64,000 nucleotides of DNA from Tricholoma matsutake. Its lineage: Eukaryota; Basidiomycota; Agaricomycetes; Agaricales; Tricholomataceae. This document shows positions 11,554-22,354 of the stretch, in pieces. The notes below the pieces were generated by a model. The model was not told the origin of the DNA. It did no database searches and saw only the letters and a list, made by a program, of their open reading frames with translations. Location of the stretch: NCBI GenBank assembly GCA_026075535.2, contig AP026539.1:7626001-7690000 (forward strand), written 5' to 3'. The translations under genes and the position numbers were made by a program. Numbering within the stretch: position 1 is the first letter of the stretch; each line of letters starts with the position of its first letter.

Positions 11554-12144
11554 GTTTCAAGTAGTGTTTAAAGGTCTAGTCCAGTCCAGTTTTTGACTTC
11601 CAAATTGGCCAACCAGCAACCGCAACCAGTCTAGGATCGACCCAAATATTGGAGGACTGCAACCAGACCCTTTAGGACTGGTCCTAATCGGTCCATGGAC
11701 TGAAAAAAGACTGGTTTGGACCGGTCTTTTGTCATAAAATTTATTGTGCCAAATAACCCATATGTATCTCAACAAATATGACCATTACCTCAAATACATT
11801 ATATTTATGGATAGAGATTGTAATACCCCATAGACCGATCCAACATTTAAGCAATTCCGTCAAGATTTGACTGAGATATGGCCAAAACTGAAAGGACATG
11901 CATTCCAGTTGCAGTTTTGAGTTTGTAATTTGTAGTTTGTAGTCACACTCATTTGGGCTGTTATATGAATAAAATCACATGGTAAAGATAATTAGGTGTG
12001 TTGTTGTTACTTTTATGATGTCATATAGCTGTACAAAAGAAAATTATAGCTCAGGTAATAAGCAACGCAATCAAAGTTGTTCTGATACAACAAAATCCTC
12101 ATACAAAAATGTTTTTGGTCATATCTAAACCAATTCTTGACTGT

Positions 12145-12323
12145 TGGAGATGTGCTGTCTCACCAGAACAGGCAGGGAATGCAAGCTGAAGGCCCTAAAG
12201 CATGGGCAGAACCTCTATAGCAGTGGTATCGATGGACAAACAGTCTGTAGCCTACATGGATATCTAGCATGCAGTCATGTGACCATATCTCTAACTCCGC
12301 CAGGTGCTGCCACCACGGCTACA
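12145..12323 (-). repeat. 3' LTR of TRIM-1
   Basis: It matches 14345-14523 almost base for base, with a handful of differences. The low divergence between the pair suggests a fairly young insertion. Confidence 0.7.
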
Positions 12324-12479
12324 TGTTCCCCCCTACACAATAGCAATGCCCTCGTTGCGATCTCAACTCTAGATGAAAAGAAACAATGTCTAAAATGCCC
12401 GATGATATGTGCACTGAATGAATATCCAATGATAATATATGCAGGTAAAATATGAAAATAAAAGGTGAAGCTCAGTGAG

Positions 12480-14157
12480 GTGGTGTCCAACCCAGAGCAC
12501 AAAGAGCTCGACTCAGATTTGTGAGACGGGGGTCTTGATCCCAGTCCAGGCTTGGAACTGCAGGTGCAGGTGCAGGTGCTTCTCCAAAAGGGACAATGAC
12601 AACAGGTTTGCCTGGCCCAATGCCAGATGGATGCTGTTGAGTAATGAAAGGCTGGGAATGAAGTGGATGAACGTAGAATAACGAGCCTGCATGAAGAAAT
12701 TGTCACGAGGGTGAAAGTAAATGGGGTGGGGCTTGTCATCGAACAGTGTGATGTCGTCAAACACGTCTCTGGAGATTTTGAAATGGGGCCGGTTGGTCAG
12801 ACTGAAGACCAGATAGGTCTCGTGGGAGTGCAGGTGTGGCAGGTAGGGAGACAGGCAGGGATTCCACGTCTTCTGCCCAGTCGAAACGCGCAGGAGGTGA
12901 TGAAATGGCTTGTCTAGGGCCAAGCTGGGGTGAACTGGGGCAGATGGGCAGTGTGCAGGATGCAGTGGGCAAGTGGGGAGTGTTCCGGGGCATAGACGGC
13001 ATTGTTGGTGATGCAGGTGGGGTGTACCATATGGGCGGGGGCAAAACGGTGCATTTCCAGGGGGTTTGGGCCAAGCTGAGTGGCTGGGATACAGTCCAGG
13101 GGTGCTCTAGTGGGTCTAGGTATGAGCCTCATCATTCCTGAGCTGTGGCTCGTGTTCCAGAGAGGGGCAGAGCGGGGGATTTCAACGTTGGTGGCTGTGA
13201 CCTGGCAGCATCGGTGGGAGGCTGTAGGTATGCAATGGGGGTTTTCAGAATGAGCTGGGGGGTGCAGGGAGGTGTGGGATGGCTCCTGGATCATTGTTGA
13301 TGCTGGTGGGGCCAGAGTTCATCCATAGAGGAGATGACATGTTTCAACAAATGCAGTTGCTCTTCATCTCGCAAATTGGTTTGCTGTGCTGTAGACAGTC
13401 TCTGTGCGCTGTTTATGGCCTGATGATGGGTCCCCATGGTGGTAGTAGCCATATAGGTGCTAGACAAGACCCTAGCCATCGTTTTGGGGGTGGTTGCAAC
13501 AGGAGTCGCCGCTGTTGTTGGCAGTGATGTGGCAGTGGGACTGGGAGGCTCTGGGTGCAGAATGTAGGGCTGGGGTGTCTGCTGGGGTGCAGTGGGTTGA
13601 GCCAGCAGTGAGTGCCATCATTCATGAGGTGCTGGTGGTTGGTTTGAAGCTGGGGGTAGAGTGGTTGTGGTCATTGTTGACAACATTGGTGACATTGATG
13701 GGGGCTGTGCAGGTGTTGTCAGCAGTGGCATGGCAGATAGCAGTGGTGATGACGGACTGGAGGGGGTGTCGTTGTGGGGTGTGGTTTGCATTGGGGCATC
13801 GGCAGTGGTGGTGGTGGTCTGACAGCTGAAGTCAGCTGTTTCATATGTGGTTTGAGTTCCACTGGCAGCTGGTATGGATATGACATCTTGTGTAGATGCA
13901 ACCTCCATCAGTGCATCATTTCATCCCTGTGCAAGGCCTTCCTTCCTCCCTTCCTCAAAAATTGAGGCTCTCCCTTTCTCCAGGGTCCTCGCGATTGTTG
14001 CTTTCATGAGATTGTATGCTTGTTCGCAACCTTGTGCCATGATGGCCTCATAGAGTTCTGGCTGGTTCTGTTGCACACAGAGAGCCTGAATTGCAAGGTC
14101 TTCCCTTGCTGATGCTGGTGCTGGTGATTCAGTTTTTGCTGCAGTTTTCTTCCCCAT
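12480..14157 (-). pseudogene. TRIM-1 internal ORF, Thr/Pro-rich protein of unknown function
   Basis: It starts with MGKKTAAKTESPAPAS at 14157. A helical segment follows (NQPELYEAIMAQGCEQAYNL, then LEKGRASIFEEGRKEG), then a stop. Next comes a long Ser/Thr/Pro-rich tract, and near the end VFDDITLFDDKPHPIYFHPRD at about 12770-12700. The last stop is near 12513. The same order of segments is present in TRIM-2 with independent stops, so this was once one protein of about 550-600 residues. I do not recognise a domain. By position it stands where gag would be, and ELYEAIM...KATI could be an assembly helix, but that is a guess. Confidence 0.5.
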
Positions 14158-14344
14158 GCTGATAAGGTTCCAGTGATAGATTCAGGAGACAGATGACAGA
14201 AGCAGTAGACAGTAGACAGTGGAAAGTAGACAGATTGTGTCACCAGATGCAGACAGAAGCCCAGGGAAATGAAAATGCTCCGAAATGAAAAGCTGTGAAA
14301 CAAAGCTGTTGCAAATGGAGTTGAAATGACCTGTTGTCACCAGA

Positions 14345-14523
14345 TGGAGACGTGCTGTCTCACCAGAACAGGCAGGGAATGCAAGCAGAAGGCCATAAAG
14401 CATGGGCAGAACCTCTATAGCAGTGGTATCGATGGACAAACAGTCTGTAGCCTACATGGATATCTAGCATGCAGTCATGTGACCATGTCTCTAACTCCGC
14501 CAGGTGCTGCTGCCACGGCTACA
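14345..14523 (-). repeat. 5' LTR of TRIM-1
   Basis: Partner of 12145-12323. Just inside it (14331-14342, plus strand CTGTTGTCACCA) lies the primer-binding-site-like sequence, two bases from the LTR edge. Confidence 0.7.
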
Positions 14524-14791
14524 CCATTTTTGATGATCCAGCAACCAAAAATGAAGTAAATATGTGTGGGAGTAAGGTCCAACATGTGTTGAGACAAAAG
14601 ACTGGTCGCAACCAGTTTAAACCAGTTTTTCATTGGTCCTACTATATTTTTCAAAATGAAAGACCAGCAACTGGACTGAAAAAGACTGGTCTATAAACAG
14701 ACCACTGGTCCAGTCCTAATCAGTCCAGTTCAGTTCAGTTTTGGTTTTTTTTTCGGTCCTACAGACTGGACCTTTAAACACTAGTTTCAAG

Positions 14792-15640
14792 GCAGGTTTC
14801 TTCCTCTTGTATCCAATAGATGTTGTTGCTGTCCTGTGCTTTCAAGCATAGTTCTGCAAGAGTATTGGGTTTACCACCCCAAAGAACTTCTATGCAGAGT
14901 CAGAGTGGAAGACTGTGAAAATAGCAGTTGCAAAGGGCAGCTTCATTCCAGTTGACTCTAGAAGCTAATTCCCAGAAATCAATGTTATACTTTGTGATTC
15001 AACCACCTTTCTTCATTGTTAATTCAGAGAGAGCTTTTTCTGCATCTCTGACCAGGTTGTGCAGGCCAAAGTTGCTTTTGAGCTCAGCGAGGAAAGCTTC
15101 ATAGTCCCACATCCAGTGTGCAGAATCTGTCGGGTCATTAAGACCAGGCTCAAACCAACTGAGAGCTTATCCCTTAAGATAAGAAAGGATAAATATGATC
15201 TTTTTCTCATCAGAGGAAAATACGTGTGGACTGTCATGGAAATGAAGATTACAGGAGACTAAGAAGTCTCTAAGTTTCTTTGGATTGGTGCCATCGAAAG
15301 TGTCGGGGTCACAAACTTTGATTTTTTTGGTCTTGGGTGCATTATTCTGACAAAGGGTGTGGATACTCTCTGAGAGGTTGTAAAGGACATCTATGAACCT
15401 ATCCCCTGGATCAGGGTTTTCCACTGCGGGAGGTTGATCATCTGGATCATTGGGATTGGGGTCACTCCCAGGGCCATCAGGACCACTAGGGTCATTGGGT
15501 CCACCAGGAGGTCTGTTCTCTAGACCAGGATCTTCTAACCTGAAGTGTTCAGGCTGGTTGATGCCCCCTATGTGCTCAAGGGGAGTTGTGGGTTGAAACC
15601 CTTCTGGGTTGGTGGAAGAGTGTGGGGCATGGGTAGACAT
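14792..15640 (-). pseudogene. Gypsy-2 gag, N-terminal part
   Basis: The minus-strand frame begins MSTHAPHSSTNPEG at 15640. It has a Pro/Asp/Gly-rich stretch and then the retrotransposon gag core: FDGTNPKKLRDFLVSC, IIFILSYLKG, a TGA stop at about 15167, ALSWFEPGL, and on to LAELKSNFG. It ends where the hAT element enters. Gag forms the particle shell. The start is the first Met after the 5' LTR and 233 bases of leader. Confidence 0.75.
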
Positions 15641-16120
15641 GAGATTAGCACTGATCGATGGGGCTCCTGAGCCGATTTGTCAGAAGATGTTCGAGGGTCT
15701 GGAAGATACTCCAAAAGTAGTGGCGGGTCGAGGGTCAGGAAGAGTGGATCACTGAATTGCAGAGATCCAAGGAATAGTGCTGGCATGTTGGGAATTTCTG
15801 GTTGTGCACTGGTGGGTCTCAGCAGGGGTCATAGAGAGGAATAAGATGAGTGAAGTGTGAGTTCATATATACTGTTAAGAACTGATCCTGAAGTGCATGT
15901 CAGAATCTGGTTGTACCCTGCAGGTGTCAAGGTCTTTACACTCCCCCACCTTTCCCATCGGACTCCGACCGGAGTCCAACTGGAGTCCACTGGGACTGGT
16001 CACCAGCCAACTGCCTGCAAAGTTGCCAGTCCAGTCCCAGTCCAGTTGGATTCCAGTTGGATTCTGGTTGGAGTCCACTGGGAGTCCAGTCAGATTCCAC
16101 TCAAAAAGTGTGTAAGAAAA

Positions 16121-16190
16121 GGAATCAAACCCAGATCCCTGTCGGTCGCTTATGTAATGATAACACACAATATAACCATTACACCACAGT
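16121..16190 (-). promoter_or_regulatory. tRNA-like A and B boxes, left module of copy A
   Basis: On the minus strand an A-box-like TGGTGTAATGGTTA (16186-16173) is followed about 42 bases later by a B-box-like GGTTTGATTCC (16131-16121). The spacing and words match an internal RNA polymerase III promoter of tRNA origin. I could not fold a full cloverleaf, so it is probably tRNA-derived rather than a tRNA gene. Confidence 0.5.
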
Positions 16191-16424
16191 ACCTTGTTTA
16201 AGGTATCATCTACTTGTGCTAGGTACTGTGTGCAGCTGTGTATGACAAAGCATATAGCCGCATCATCAAATGTGCCAGCTCATCACTCACCACCACCACC
16301 ACCACCACCATCGACGGCCGCCTCCCTCCCTCCTCTCTCTACCACCACCACTGCATGGACACCCACCGCCACCACTCCCATGCCCAATCTGCCATCACCA
16401 CCACCTGCAAACGAGCCCAATGGA

Positions 16425-16720
16425 TGGAATGTGGGCCCAAATGACACAGATTGCGTTGTTTGGGCCCTACATAAGTTTTTTTTTTGTTTGCTTTTTGTTT
16501 TTATAAACTAACCAACCTGTTTTTTTAGCTTTCTAGGTTATAATCTACTAGTAACGACACCACCACTTGCAAACGAGCCAATGTGGGCCCAAATGACGCA
16601 GATCACATCGTTTGGGCCCTATGTAAGTTTTTTTCACTTGGTTTTTGTTTTTATCAACTAACTAACTCGTTTTTTTAGTTTTCTAGGTTATAATCTACTA
16701 GTAACGACACCACCACCCAC
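16425..16720 (+). repeat. Two tandem units with GGGCCCAAA hairpins, copy A
   Basis: Two units of about 136 bases start near 16431 and 16587. Each has a stem-loop (GGGCCCAAATGAC ... GTTTGGGCCC), a T-rich run, and a shared tail TCTAGGTTATAATCTACTAG. Related stem-loops occur at 18768-18800, 43224-43258, 45925-45950 and 46277-46310 in the other copies. A (CAC)n run lies just upstream at about 16285-16312. Confidence 0.6.
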
Positions 16721-17090
16721 AAACGAGCCAACACACCCACCCCATGCCTGCAAGCCCCTGCTCGTAGGGTGAATCATGAGTGTGTGCAGTTGACAACAAC
16801 AACGACAATGACAATGATGCCTACCAGCACCCCCCAAAGCTGACAACACACCCACCCCACGCCTGCGAGCCTCTGCTTGCAGGGTGGATGGGTGGTGAGA
16901 GCCCATGCCAACGAGCAGCTGCTTGTCAGGTGGATGGCGGGCACACCAGGGATAAGATGACCACAGCACCCATCCCCACACCTACAAGCAACTGCTTGTA
17001 GGGTGGATGATGGGTGCAGCTTGCTACAGTGATGGACGCATGCAAGGAGGGGTGGGTGACAACACCCACCCCAGACCACATCCCCCAACC

Positions 17091-17345
17091 CCCCCTCCCC
17101 CACATTTTGCATGGGGAGGGGTCTTTATTATTTTTAATTTATCTCTGCCCCCCCCTCGCACTGAATGCGAGGGGTATATATATTGTAGTACTTACAAATC
17201 CCCTCCTCACGCTGAACGCGAGGGGTTTAGTTTTTTATGTACATAGTAATAATCCCCCTCCTCTCGCAAGATGCGAGAGGGGGTTTTTTTTTTGTTTATT
17301 ATTATATTATACCCACTCCCTCGTGTAGGACATGAGGGATGTGGT
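17091..17345 (+). repeat. Array of five G/C stem-loops, copy A
   Basis: There are five stem-loops with stems of C/T-rich sequence pairing with A/G-rich sequence and a loop around GCA...TGC. They lie near 17091, 17149, 17200, 17253 and 17312, about 55-60 bases apart. The stems keep pairing although their sequences differ, for example CTCGCACTGAATGCGAG against CTCTCGCAAGATGCGAGAG. Copy B has four such loops (19251-19500), copy D one (near 43869) and copy C three (45310-45440, opposite orientation). Confidence 0.65.
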
Positions 17346-17449
17346 TAATTAAAATTTTTTGATCTTAATTGTTTGAAAAATGCCTCCTCAAAGAATATGA
17401 AAAGTTGAGTCATAAATAAACCTTATATTGATCCCCAATAAATCTCCTG

Positions 17450-17530
17450 TGGCTCAAGTGGTTGAGCACACTTGTTTGGTTTGTCATGTGATTCCTTATG
17501 GTGAGGTCTTGAGTTCAATTCCTGCAGTAC
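17450..17530 (+). promoter_or_regulatory. tRNA-like A and B boxes, right module of copy A
   Basis: TGGCTCAAGTGGTTGAGC (17450-17467) is A-box-like and AGTTCAATTCC (17512-17522) is B-box-like, 44 bases apart. The same module occurs in copy B (19886-19958) and copy C (45181-45113, minus), always between the stem-loop array and the element end. Confidence 0.55.
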
Positions 17531-19583
17531 ACAAATTTATTTTGCGGGTACTTTATGAAATTCACCAAGTCCGAAGTCCTTTGAGCTTATATCTAATTGA
17601 CTTATCATTTGGTTGCGCTCGGACTCCACTTGAACTCCAGTTGGACTCCAATGGGGGATTGAACTCTACATGACTTAGTGTAGTTCAATTGGACTCCACT
17701 TGGACTCCACTTGGACTCCAGTGGACTCCAGTCATTCTGGTTGGAGTCCACTAGGACAGGTGGGGGACTGTAAAGTACTGCAGGTGTCAATAGTGGAAGG
17801 ATGTTGGGTCATAGTGGATTCTGCAAAAGGGGAACAGAAAGGACTTGGCTTCAACTTATAAGAAGTTGCACCCTTCACCTCGTCTGGTGCCCTAATTTCA
17901 AGACAAAGGTTTGGAGGTAGGTGCAGGTAGGTGCAGGAAGTGCAGGGAAAGGGTACGGAGGGACTTGGGTTAAGTTTGGTTGAGACCAGAACTTCGGAGG
18001 GAGAACTAGAGGTCAAGTTGAATGAAGTTCGGTCTCATAGAGGACAGAGGTAGGAGTAGGACAAGATTGGATTGGCAGATTTATATTAAGTCTTTATTGG
18101 GTCTTTGTCAAGTCTATGTTGATATACGAACTGAGGAATACAAGTTGAAACTAACTAAGTTTAAATACTTGGAGTGGAACATCTCAGTAACTGTGGCAGT
18201 GTCTTGACTGCATAAATAAATTACTTAGTGGGGGCTGCACAGGAGTCCATAGTTGAATTTGCAAAAGAGATGGCAGCCTTGAGAAGGCAGCCATGGGTGC
18301 TGTACAAGGCTGCCTGATGCACAACAGTGTGGGCAGTGCAAGGCAGCCAGGAACAAAAGTGGGAGGAGTTGGTGAATGTCAGGTTCGAGATGCGGAAAAG
18401 GGTCGGACAGATGCGGGTTCTGATTGGGCAAGGAACAGTTCTTGACACTGATCTACCAAGGATTTATTCCTACCTACATTTAATACCTTTATTACCCTTT
18501 AATATGTTTATTACCCTTGAATACCTTTACTACCCTTTAATACCTTTATTAACAATTAAGGGTGTAGTAACCAGCCATATGCATAGCCACATGCATTCCA
18601 TGACACGTGACATGTGACTGCCAGCTCACAACCACCACCACTGTCATCAATGCCGCCTCCTCCTCTCCACTCTACCACCGCCACTGTGTGCACACCCACC
18701 ACCAGCACTCCCATGCCCACTCCCACCATCACCACCACCTTCAAATGAGCTGACTGGATGGAATGCGGGCCCAAATGATGGCAACTGTCATTTGGGCCAT
18801 AGATAAGTTTTTCTTTTTTTCTTTTTTTGCTTTTTGTTTTATCAATCAACTAATTGTATTTTATTGCTTTTTAGGTTGTATACTACTGGGTATGACCTGC
18901 CACAATGAAAGACATGCAACCCATGCCCACACCCACCTGATCCCCTCCTCCCCATTCAAATGGGATGTCAGGCTGTCAACATGGGCTAGGAGGGTGCAGA
19001 GGGATGCCAGGAGACCCCAGAAGGGGGGTACCTGCCTAGTAAGCACCCACCAACCTCCATACTCATGCCACATCGCACTGATGCACCCAACCCCCCTCCT
19101 CCCCCCTCCAAAAAAAAAAAAAGCAGAAATCCAAATGGGGGACAATGGGGATGAACAACGACAAGCCACCCCCAGCCTCACAAGCAACTGCTTGTGGGGT
19201 GGATCGTGGGTGGAATGACAGACAACACATCTGGCACAGCAGGGTCATGTCCCCTCCCCCTCCCCTGCACTTTGTGTGGCGAGGGACTTTTTTGTACTTT
19301 TAATTATTTATTACTATTGTGCCCCCCCTCCCCCATTTTGCATGGGGGAGGGATTGTTTTCTTCACATTTTTACCTCCAGGGGTTAGCTTTTTATGTATA
19401 TAAATAAAACTCCCTCTTGCATCTTGTGAGAGGGAGGATTTTTGTTTATGTATGTAATCACAATCATCCCCACTCCCTTGCATTCAATGTGAGGGATGTG
19501 GTTAATTAAAATTTTTTGATCTTAATTACTTCAAAAAAAATTGAGATTGTGAGTTTGAGTGTCATGAATAAACCTTATATTAC

Positions 19584-19862
19584 TGTAAGGGCAAGACCCT
19601 GCAGCAACAAGAGGAGACTCAATCAGAGAGAGAGGGGGCACTAAGGCATGGCCAGTGTATTGCTAGAAGCAGAGGATAATCTTATAATAATGAACTAAAG
19701 AAAGGTAACTACTCCAACTGTCCAAGATAAGGCTGTAGCCAAACAATAACAAAACTAGAGTAATGGAATGGAAAGGAATGTAGGAATGAGTCCATGACTG
19801 AAGTAAAATAATATAAACATAGGAAGGGGCTGGGTATCCTACCCAGGGGTTGTCCCCTTACA
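19584..19862 (-). repeat. Solo LTR in copy B with perfect target duplication
   Basis: The 279-base block starts TGTAAGGGCAA and ends TTGTCCCCTTACA, and has ATTAC on both sides (19579-19583 and 19863-19867). Its complement begins TGTAAGGGGACAACC, similar to the start of the solo LTR at 10768, which is why I place it on the minus strand. It separates the stem-loop array of copy B from its tRNA-like module. Confidence 0.7.
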
Positions 19863-19885
19863 ATTACTAACTAATAATTCTCCTG

Positions 19886-19958
19886 TGGCTCAACTGGTTA
19901 AGCACATGTTTGGTTTGTCATGTGAGTCACTCTCATCAACATGCCTTGAGTTCAATCC
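19886..19958 (+). promoter_or_regulatory. tRNA-like A and B boxes of copy B
   Basis: TGGCTCAACTGGTTAAGC at 19886-19903 and AGTTCAATCC at 19949-19958. These are near-identical words to the module at 17450 in copy A. Confidence 0.5.
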
Positions 19959-20124
19959 TTACTCTGCACAAATATATTTTGTAGGCACTTTGACAACTTA
20001 AGACTCAAAATTTGACTATCCATTAGAGTATATACTCTAAGTTCATCTGGAGTAACTGGAATCTGGTCGGAATAACCGGAATAACTGGAATCCAATCAGA
20101 ATAGGTGGGGGAGGGTAAATTACA

Positions 20125-21599
20125 GCATCAAGAGACTGATAGAAAGTTTGGAATTAGTTGAGTGTGGCCATCCCAAAGGAGCGGTTGCACTCACTGCAGC
20201 AGGGGTGCATAATGACAGAGATACTTGTCCGCTGTTAGGAGCTAATCAATGCGCTAGATCAAGTGGGCCTTTCAAATGTTCCATTTGGGCCAGAAAATCT
20301 GCAGTGGCACATTTTCCCATGAAAGTCATGGGAGTGTCATAGCGGACTACATGGAGAACCTGAATGTCTTCAGTGAACGTTGCTGGAAGTCTCTGCTGAC
20401 CACTTGTGGCATCATTAAAGAAGCACAAAACCCAGTCAATTTTTCGAAAGCATCTTCCTTGGAGCATGCACGTCATGCTCTCTATGTTCCAAGCAGTCCC
20501 TAGAGGAGGACCTGAATGTAAGTCCCTGCCTCCACTGTACCTGGCACTTGTTGACTGCCTGTCTGCTAGAGCCACCCATTTTGAAGCAATATGCATTGCT
20601 CTTTCACTATTTATGCTTTAGATGTCCCATCTTGTTATTTATTCAGATACATCACTCTTTTCTTAATCCAGGGATTTGTACTCTCTACAGTTGCCTCTGT
20701 CTTAACCCATACCTGTAATAACCCATAACCTCCCATAACCCATACTTTCTCATGTCCGCTGAGTCAGTTCCTTGCCAAATGGACCAAACTCCCCCATATC
20801 CCATAACCCATACCTTTTGGTGGACCATAGCCCATAGGTGGACATTGAGTGATCACAAAATTTCTATATATGGATGCTTCTTTGTCAATATATATGGACT
20901 TTCTAAGCTATCTATATAAAATTTTGGTTAAATAATGTACCATTCAGCTGAGTGGGAGGGAGGATAGTGAGTATGGGCACTGAAAAATCTAAAAACTATT
21001 TTTCATATTTCAGATTCGTAGGTCTCAACAAATTAATTATCACTCAAACAAGGCCTTTAGCGAATAAATTATACACTGCACTGTGCACCTTGCAGCATCA
21101 GGAAATCTTTTTAGGTGGCATCGGCATCAGAACCGGCATCGGCTTAGGGTTAGTGCATTTGATGCTAATGCCGATGCCGATGCTGATCCCTGCATCTGAT
21201 CCCAATGCATAAATTGACATGCTCGATTCATGTCCACTGTATGGCACATCAAGTGCTGTAATAGTACATTTGATACTAATGCCGATGTCGCTGCTGCCAT
21301 TGCCATTTACCGTGTCCAACGCTACCTCATAGGTCACTGATCTGGCTATTAACATTCCCCATAGTAAATAACAAGCCAGAATACCAAAACTGTATTTATT
21401 TGATAGTAGTACAAGTTACACTTATTATGAGAGCATTCTATGGGCTCCCACAAACCCATATCATTCGGTACAATGTATACGTTCTATATACCGTATTATT
21501 TGGTACAGTGTAGCTTCCCTATCTGAGAAAACTGATGATGAAGATTGTTAATTTGCTCAGCGCAAAGATGGAGATGGGGTCACCCATGATTTGTATGTA
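20125..21599. other. No clear gene; fragments between copy B and Helitron
   Basis: A minus-strand frame at 20596-20246 (116 codons, ending LKGPLDLAH) is the longest; I do not recognise it and it has no neighbouring exon I can support. From 20700 to 20830 the words TAACCCATA and CCCATAACC recur. 21118-21310 holds the repeat listed separately. 21450-21510 repeats ATT(T/C)GGTACA(A/G)TGTA. Confidence 0.35.
21118..21310 (+). repeat. GCCGAT-rich inverted and direct repeat
   Basis: GGCATCGGCATC at 21118 pairs with GATGCCGATGC near 21172-21184. A segment with GCATTTGATGCTAATGCCGATG (split here as GCATTTGATG and CTAATGCCGATG) recurs about 110 bases later with a few transitions (21268-21290). It looks like a decayed small repeat; the family is unknown. 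Confidence 0.35.
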
Positions 21600-21637
21600 T
21601 CTGCTCGGCAATCCCGATCACTACACCAACTATCAGT

Positions 21638-22237
21638 TTGTGCTATTTTATTGGCATTCATTTGTTCAAGAAGCGAGAAACAGGCTCCAACATGGAGCAA
21701 GCTGATTCATGCTCAAAACCATCCGACTCTGGAACCATAGATTGTGATAACCAGCAGTCAAAAAAGATAGTCATTTTCAAGCGCAATAACCATGTGATAG
21801 GACTCTCACCTGTCCACAATTATGTCTTCCAGCCTCACGAGTACAGTTCCATGTGTTTGTATGATTGGATCTCTCTTCATCAACAGGAAAAGATAAGACC
21901 TGCAAAGAAAAAAATGGACACAACCTTAGAAGACATTTCTCTTGAGATGGACACAGATGAGGAATCAACAATCGAACTGGAAAATGTTGCAGAAGATGCT
22001 CAACACACGCAGGTTGAGGGCATTGCTGAACAGGCATCAACCTCGACTATGAGCCTTCACTGTTTCCTGAGTGATCATCCACTGGCAGAAACCCACAGTG
22101 CACATTTGTTGAAAAGCGCATGGATACCAAACTTCCTCGGAGAAACTTTGCTGTGTTGCAACCAGGGAGATCATGAGTATTACTGCAGCACTATGCTTAC
22201 ATTTTTCAAGCCGTGGAGGAATGGGTTAGATCCTTAA
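21638..22237 (+). pseudogene. Helitron replication protein, part before the helicase
   Basis: The frame has SPVHNYVFQPHEYSSMCLYDW, an acidic middle, FLSDHPLAETHSAHLL, IPNFLGETLLC and then HEYYCSTMLTFFKPWRNGLD at the end. These are landmarks I associate with the segment between Rep and helicase in fungal Helitrons. It stops at a TAA where the family continues. The reading resumes in another frame with TWDEAYTTYQF at about 22250-22290 and joins the helicase block. Confidence 0.65.
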
Positions 22238-22354
22238 GAGTAAGACTGCGACATGGGATGAAGCTTACACGACGTACCAATTTTCTGAACGCCAGCTTCA
22301 ACTAATGCTCTGCAATATGAATGCTTAGATGCTCAGGACAACTTTCATGCTCCA

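Larger units (their letters stand above)
12145..14523 (-). mobile_element. TRIM-1, small LTR element without pol
   Basis: It has two direct repeats of 179 bases (12145-12323, 14345-14523). Read on the minus strand each starts TGTAGCC and ends TCTCCA. Next to the inner edge of the 5' LTR is TGGTGACAACAG, a primer-binding-site-like word. Next to the 3' LTR is a purine tract, GTGTAGGGGGGAACA (12324-12338). These fix the orientation. The 2 kb inside has one gene-like reading frame and no protease, RT or integrase. No clear target duplication is seen. A second copy is TRIM-2 at 52551-54893. Confidence 0.7.
11562..14783. mobile_element. hAT-like DNA element containing TRIM-1
   Basis: The ends are inverted repeats: TAGTGTTTAAAGGTC on the left and GACC TTTAAACACTA-type on the right. 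The direct flanks are both GTTTCAAG (11554-11561 and 14784-14791), a perfect eight-base target duplication typical of the hAT superfamily. The subterminal parts repeat words such as GACTGG and CCAGTC in both directions. Without TRIM-1 the element is only about 0.84 kb and has no transposase, so it is non-autonomous. It interrupts the gag gene of gypsy-2. Confidence 0.75.
15931..17777 (+). mobile_element. Hairpin-array element, copy A (1847 bases)
   Basis: The ends are inverted repeats: GGTCTTTACACTCCCCCACC on the left, and the right end (17759-17777) is its complement with three changes. Both flanks carry CTGCAGGTGTCAA (15918-15930 and 17778-17790). Just inside both ends are many copies of TTGGACTCCA or its complement. 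The interior has (CAC)n, two tandem units with GGGCCCAAA hairpins, trinucleotide-like GACAATGAC stretches, five stem-loops of the form CCCCTC...GAGGGG, and two polymerase III-like promoter modules. There is no credible ORF; the open frames are Pro/His runs from the simple repeats. It is a non-autonomous element of a kind I do not recognise. Confidence 0.65.
15873..18447 (-). repeat. 5' LTR of gypsy-2, split by copy A
   Basis: On the minus strand the LTR starts TGTCAAGAACTG at 18447 and ends AGTTCTTAACA at 15873, so its two ends mirror each other. The part 17849-18447 matches the 3' LTR at 5608-6210. Between 15931 and 17777 sits hairpin element copy A. Removing it leaves an LTR of about 730 bases directly upstream of gag. 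Confidence 0.65.
18448..20124 (+). mobile_element. Hairpin-array element, copy B (left end lost)
   Basis: This has the same order of parts as copy A: a (CCA)n-like region, a GGGCCCAAATGATG stem-loop at about 18768, T-rich runs, four G/C stem-loops at 19251-19500, a tRNA-like module, and a right end reading GGTGGGGGAGGGTAAATTA (20106-20124), close to the copy A end. The left inverted repeat is not found. 18465-18560 holds instead an imperfect tandem repeat of TACCTTTATTACCCTTTAA. No ORF is convincing. Confidence 0.55.

Noticed and set aside
16194..16511. Pro/His/Ser-rich ORFs in copies A and B
   Set aside because: They are translations of (CAC)n and similar simple repeats in several frames at once, with no conservation of one frame between copies.
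17091..17345. Regularly spaced stem-loops that resemble a CRISPR array
   Set aside because: The units differ in sequence, the spacers are T-rich and partly shared between copies, there are no cas genes, and the context is a eukaryotic repeat.
17428..17530. A true tRNA gene
   Set aside because: A and B box words are present, but acceptor and anticodon stems do not pair convincingly and the unit is repeated within transposon copies, so it is only tRNA-like.
20246..20596. 116-codon minus-strand ORF as a gene
   Set aside because: No recognisable motif, no supported exon partner, and surrounded by repeats; listed only as unassigned.
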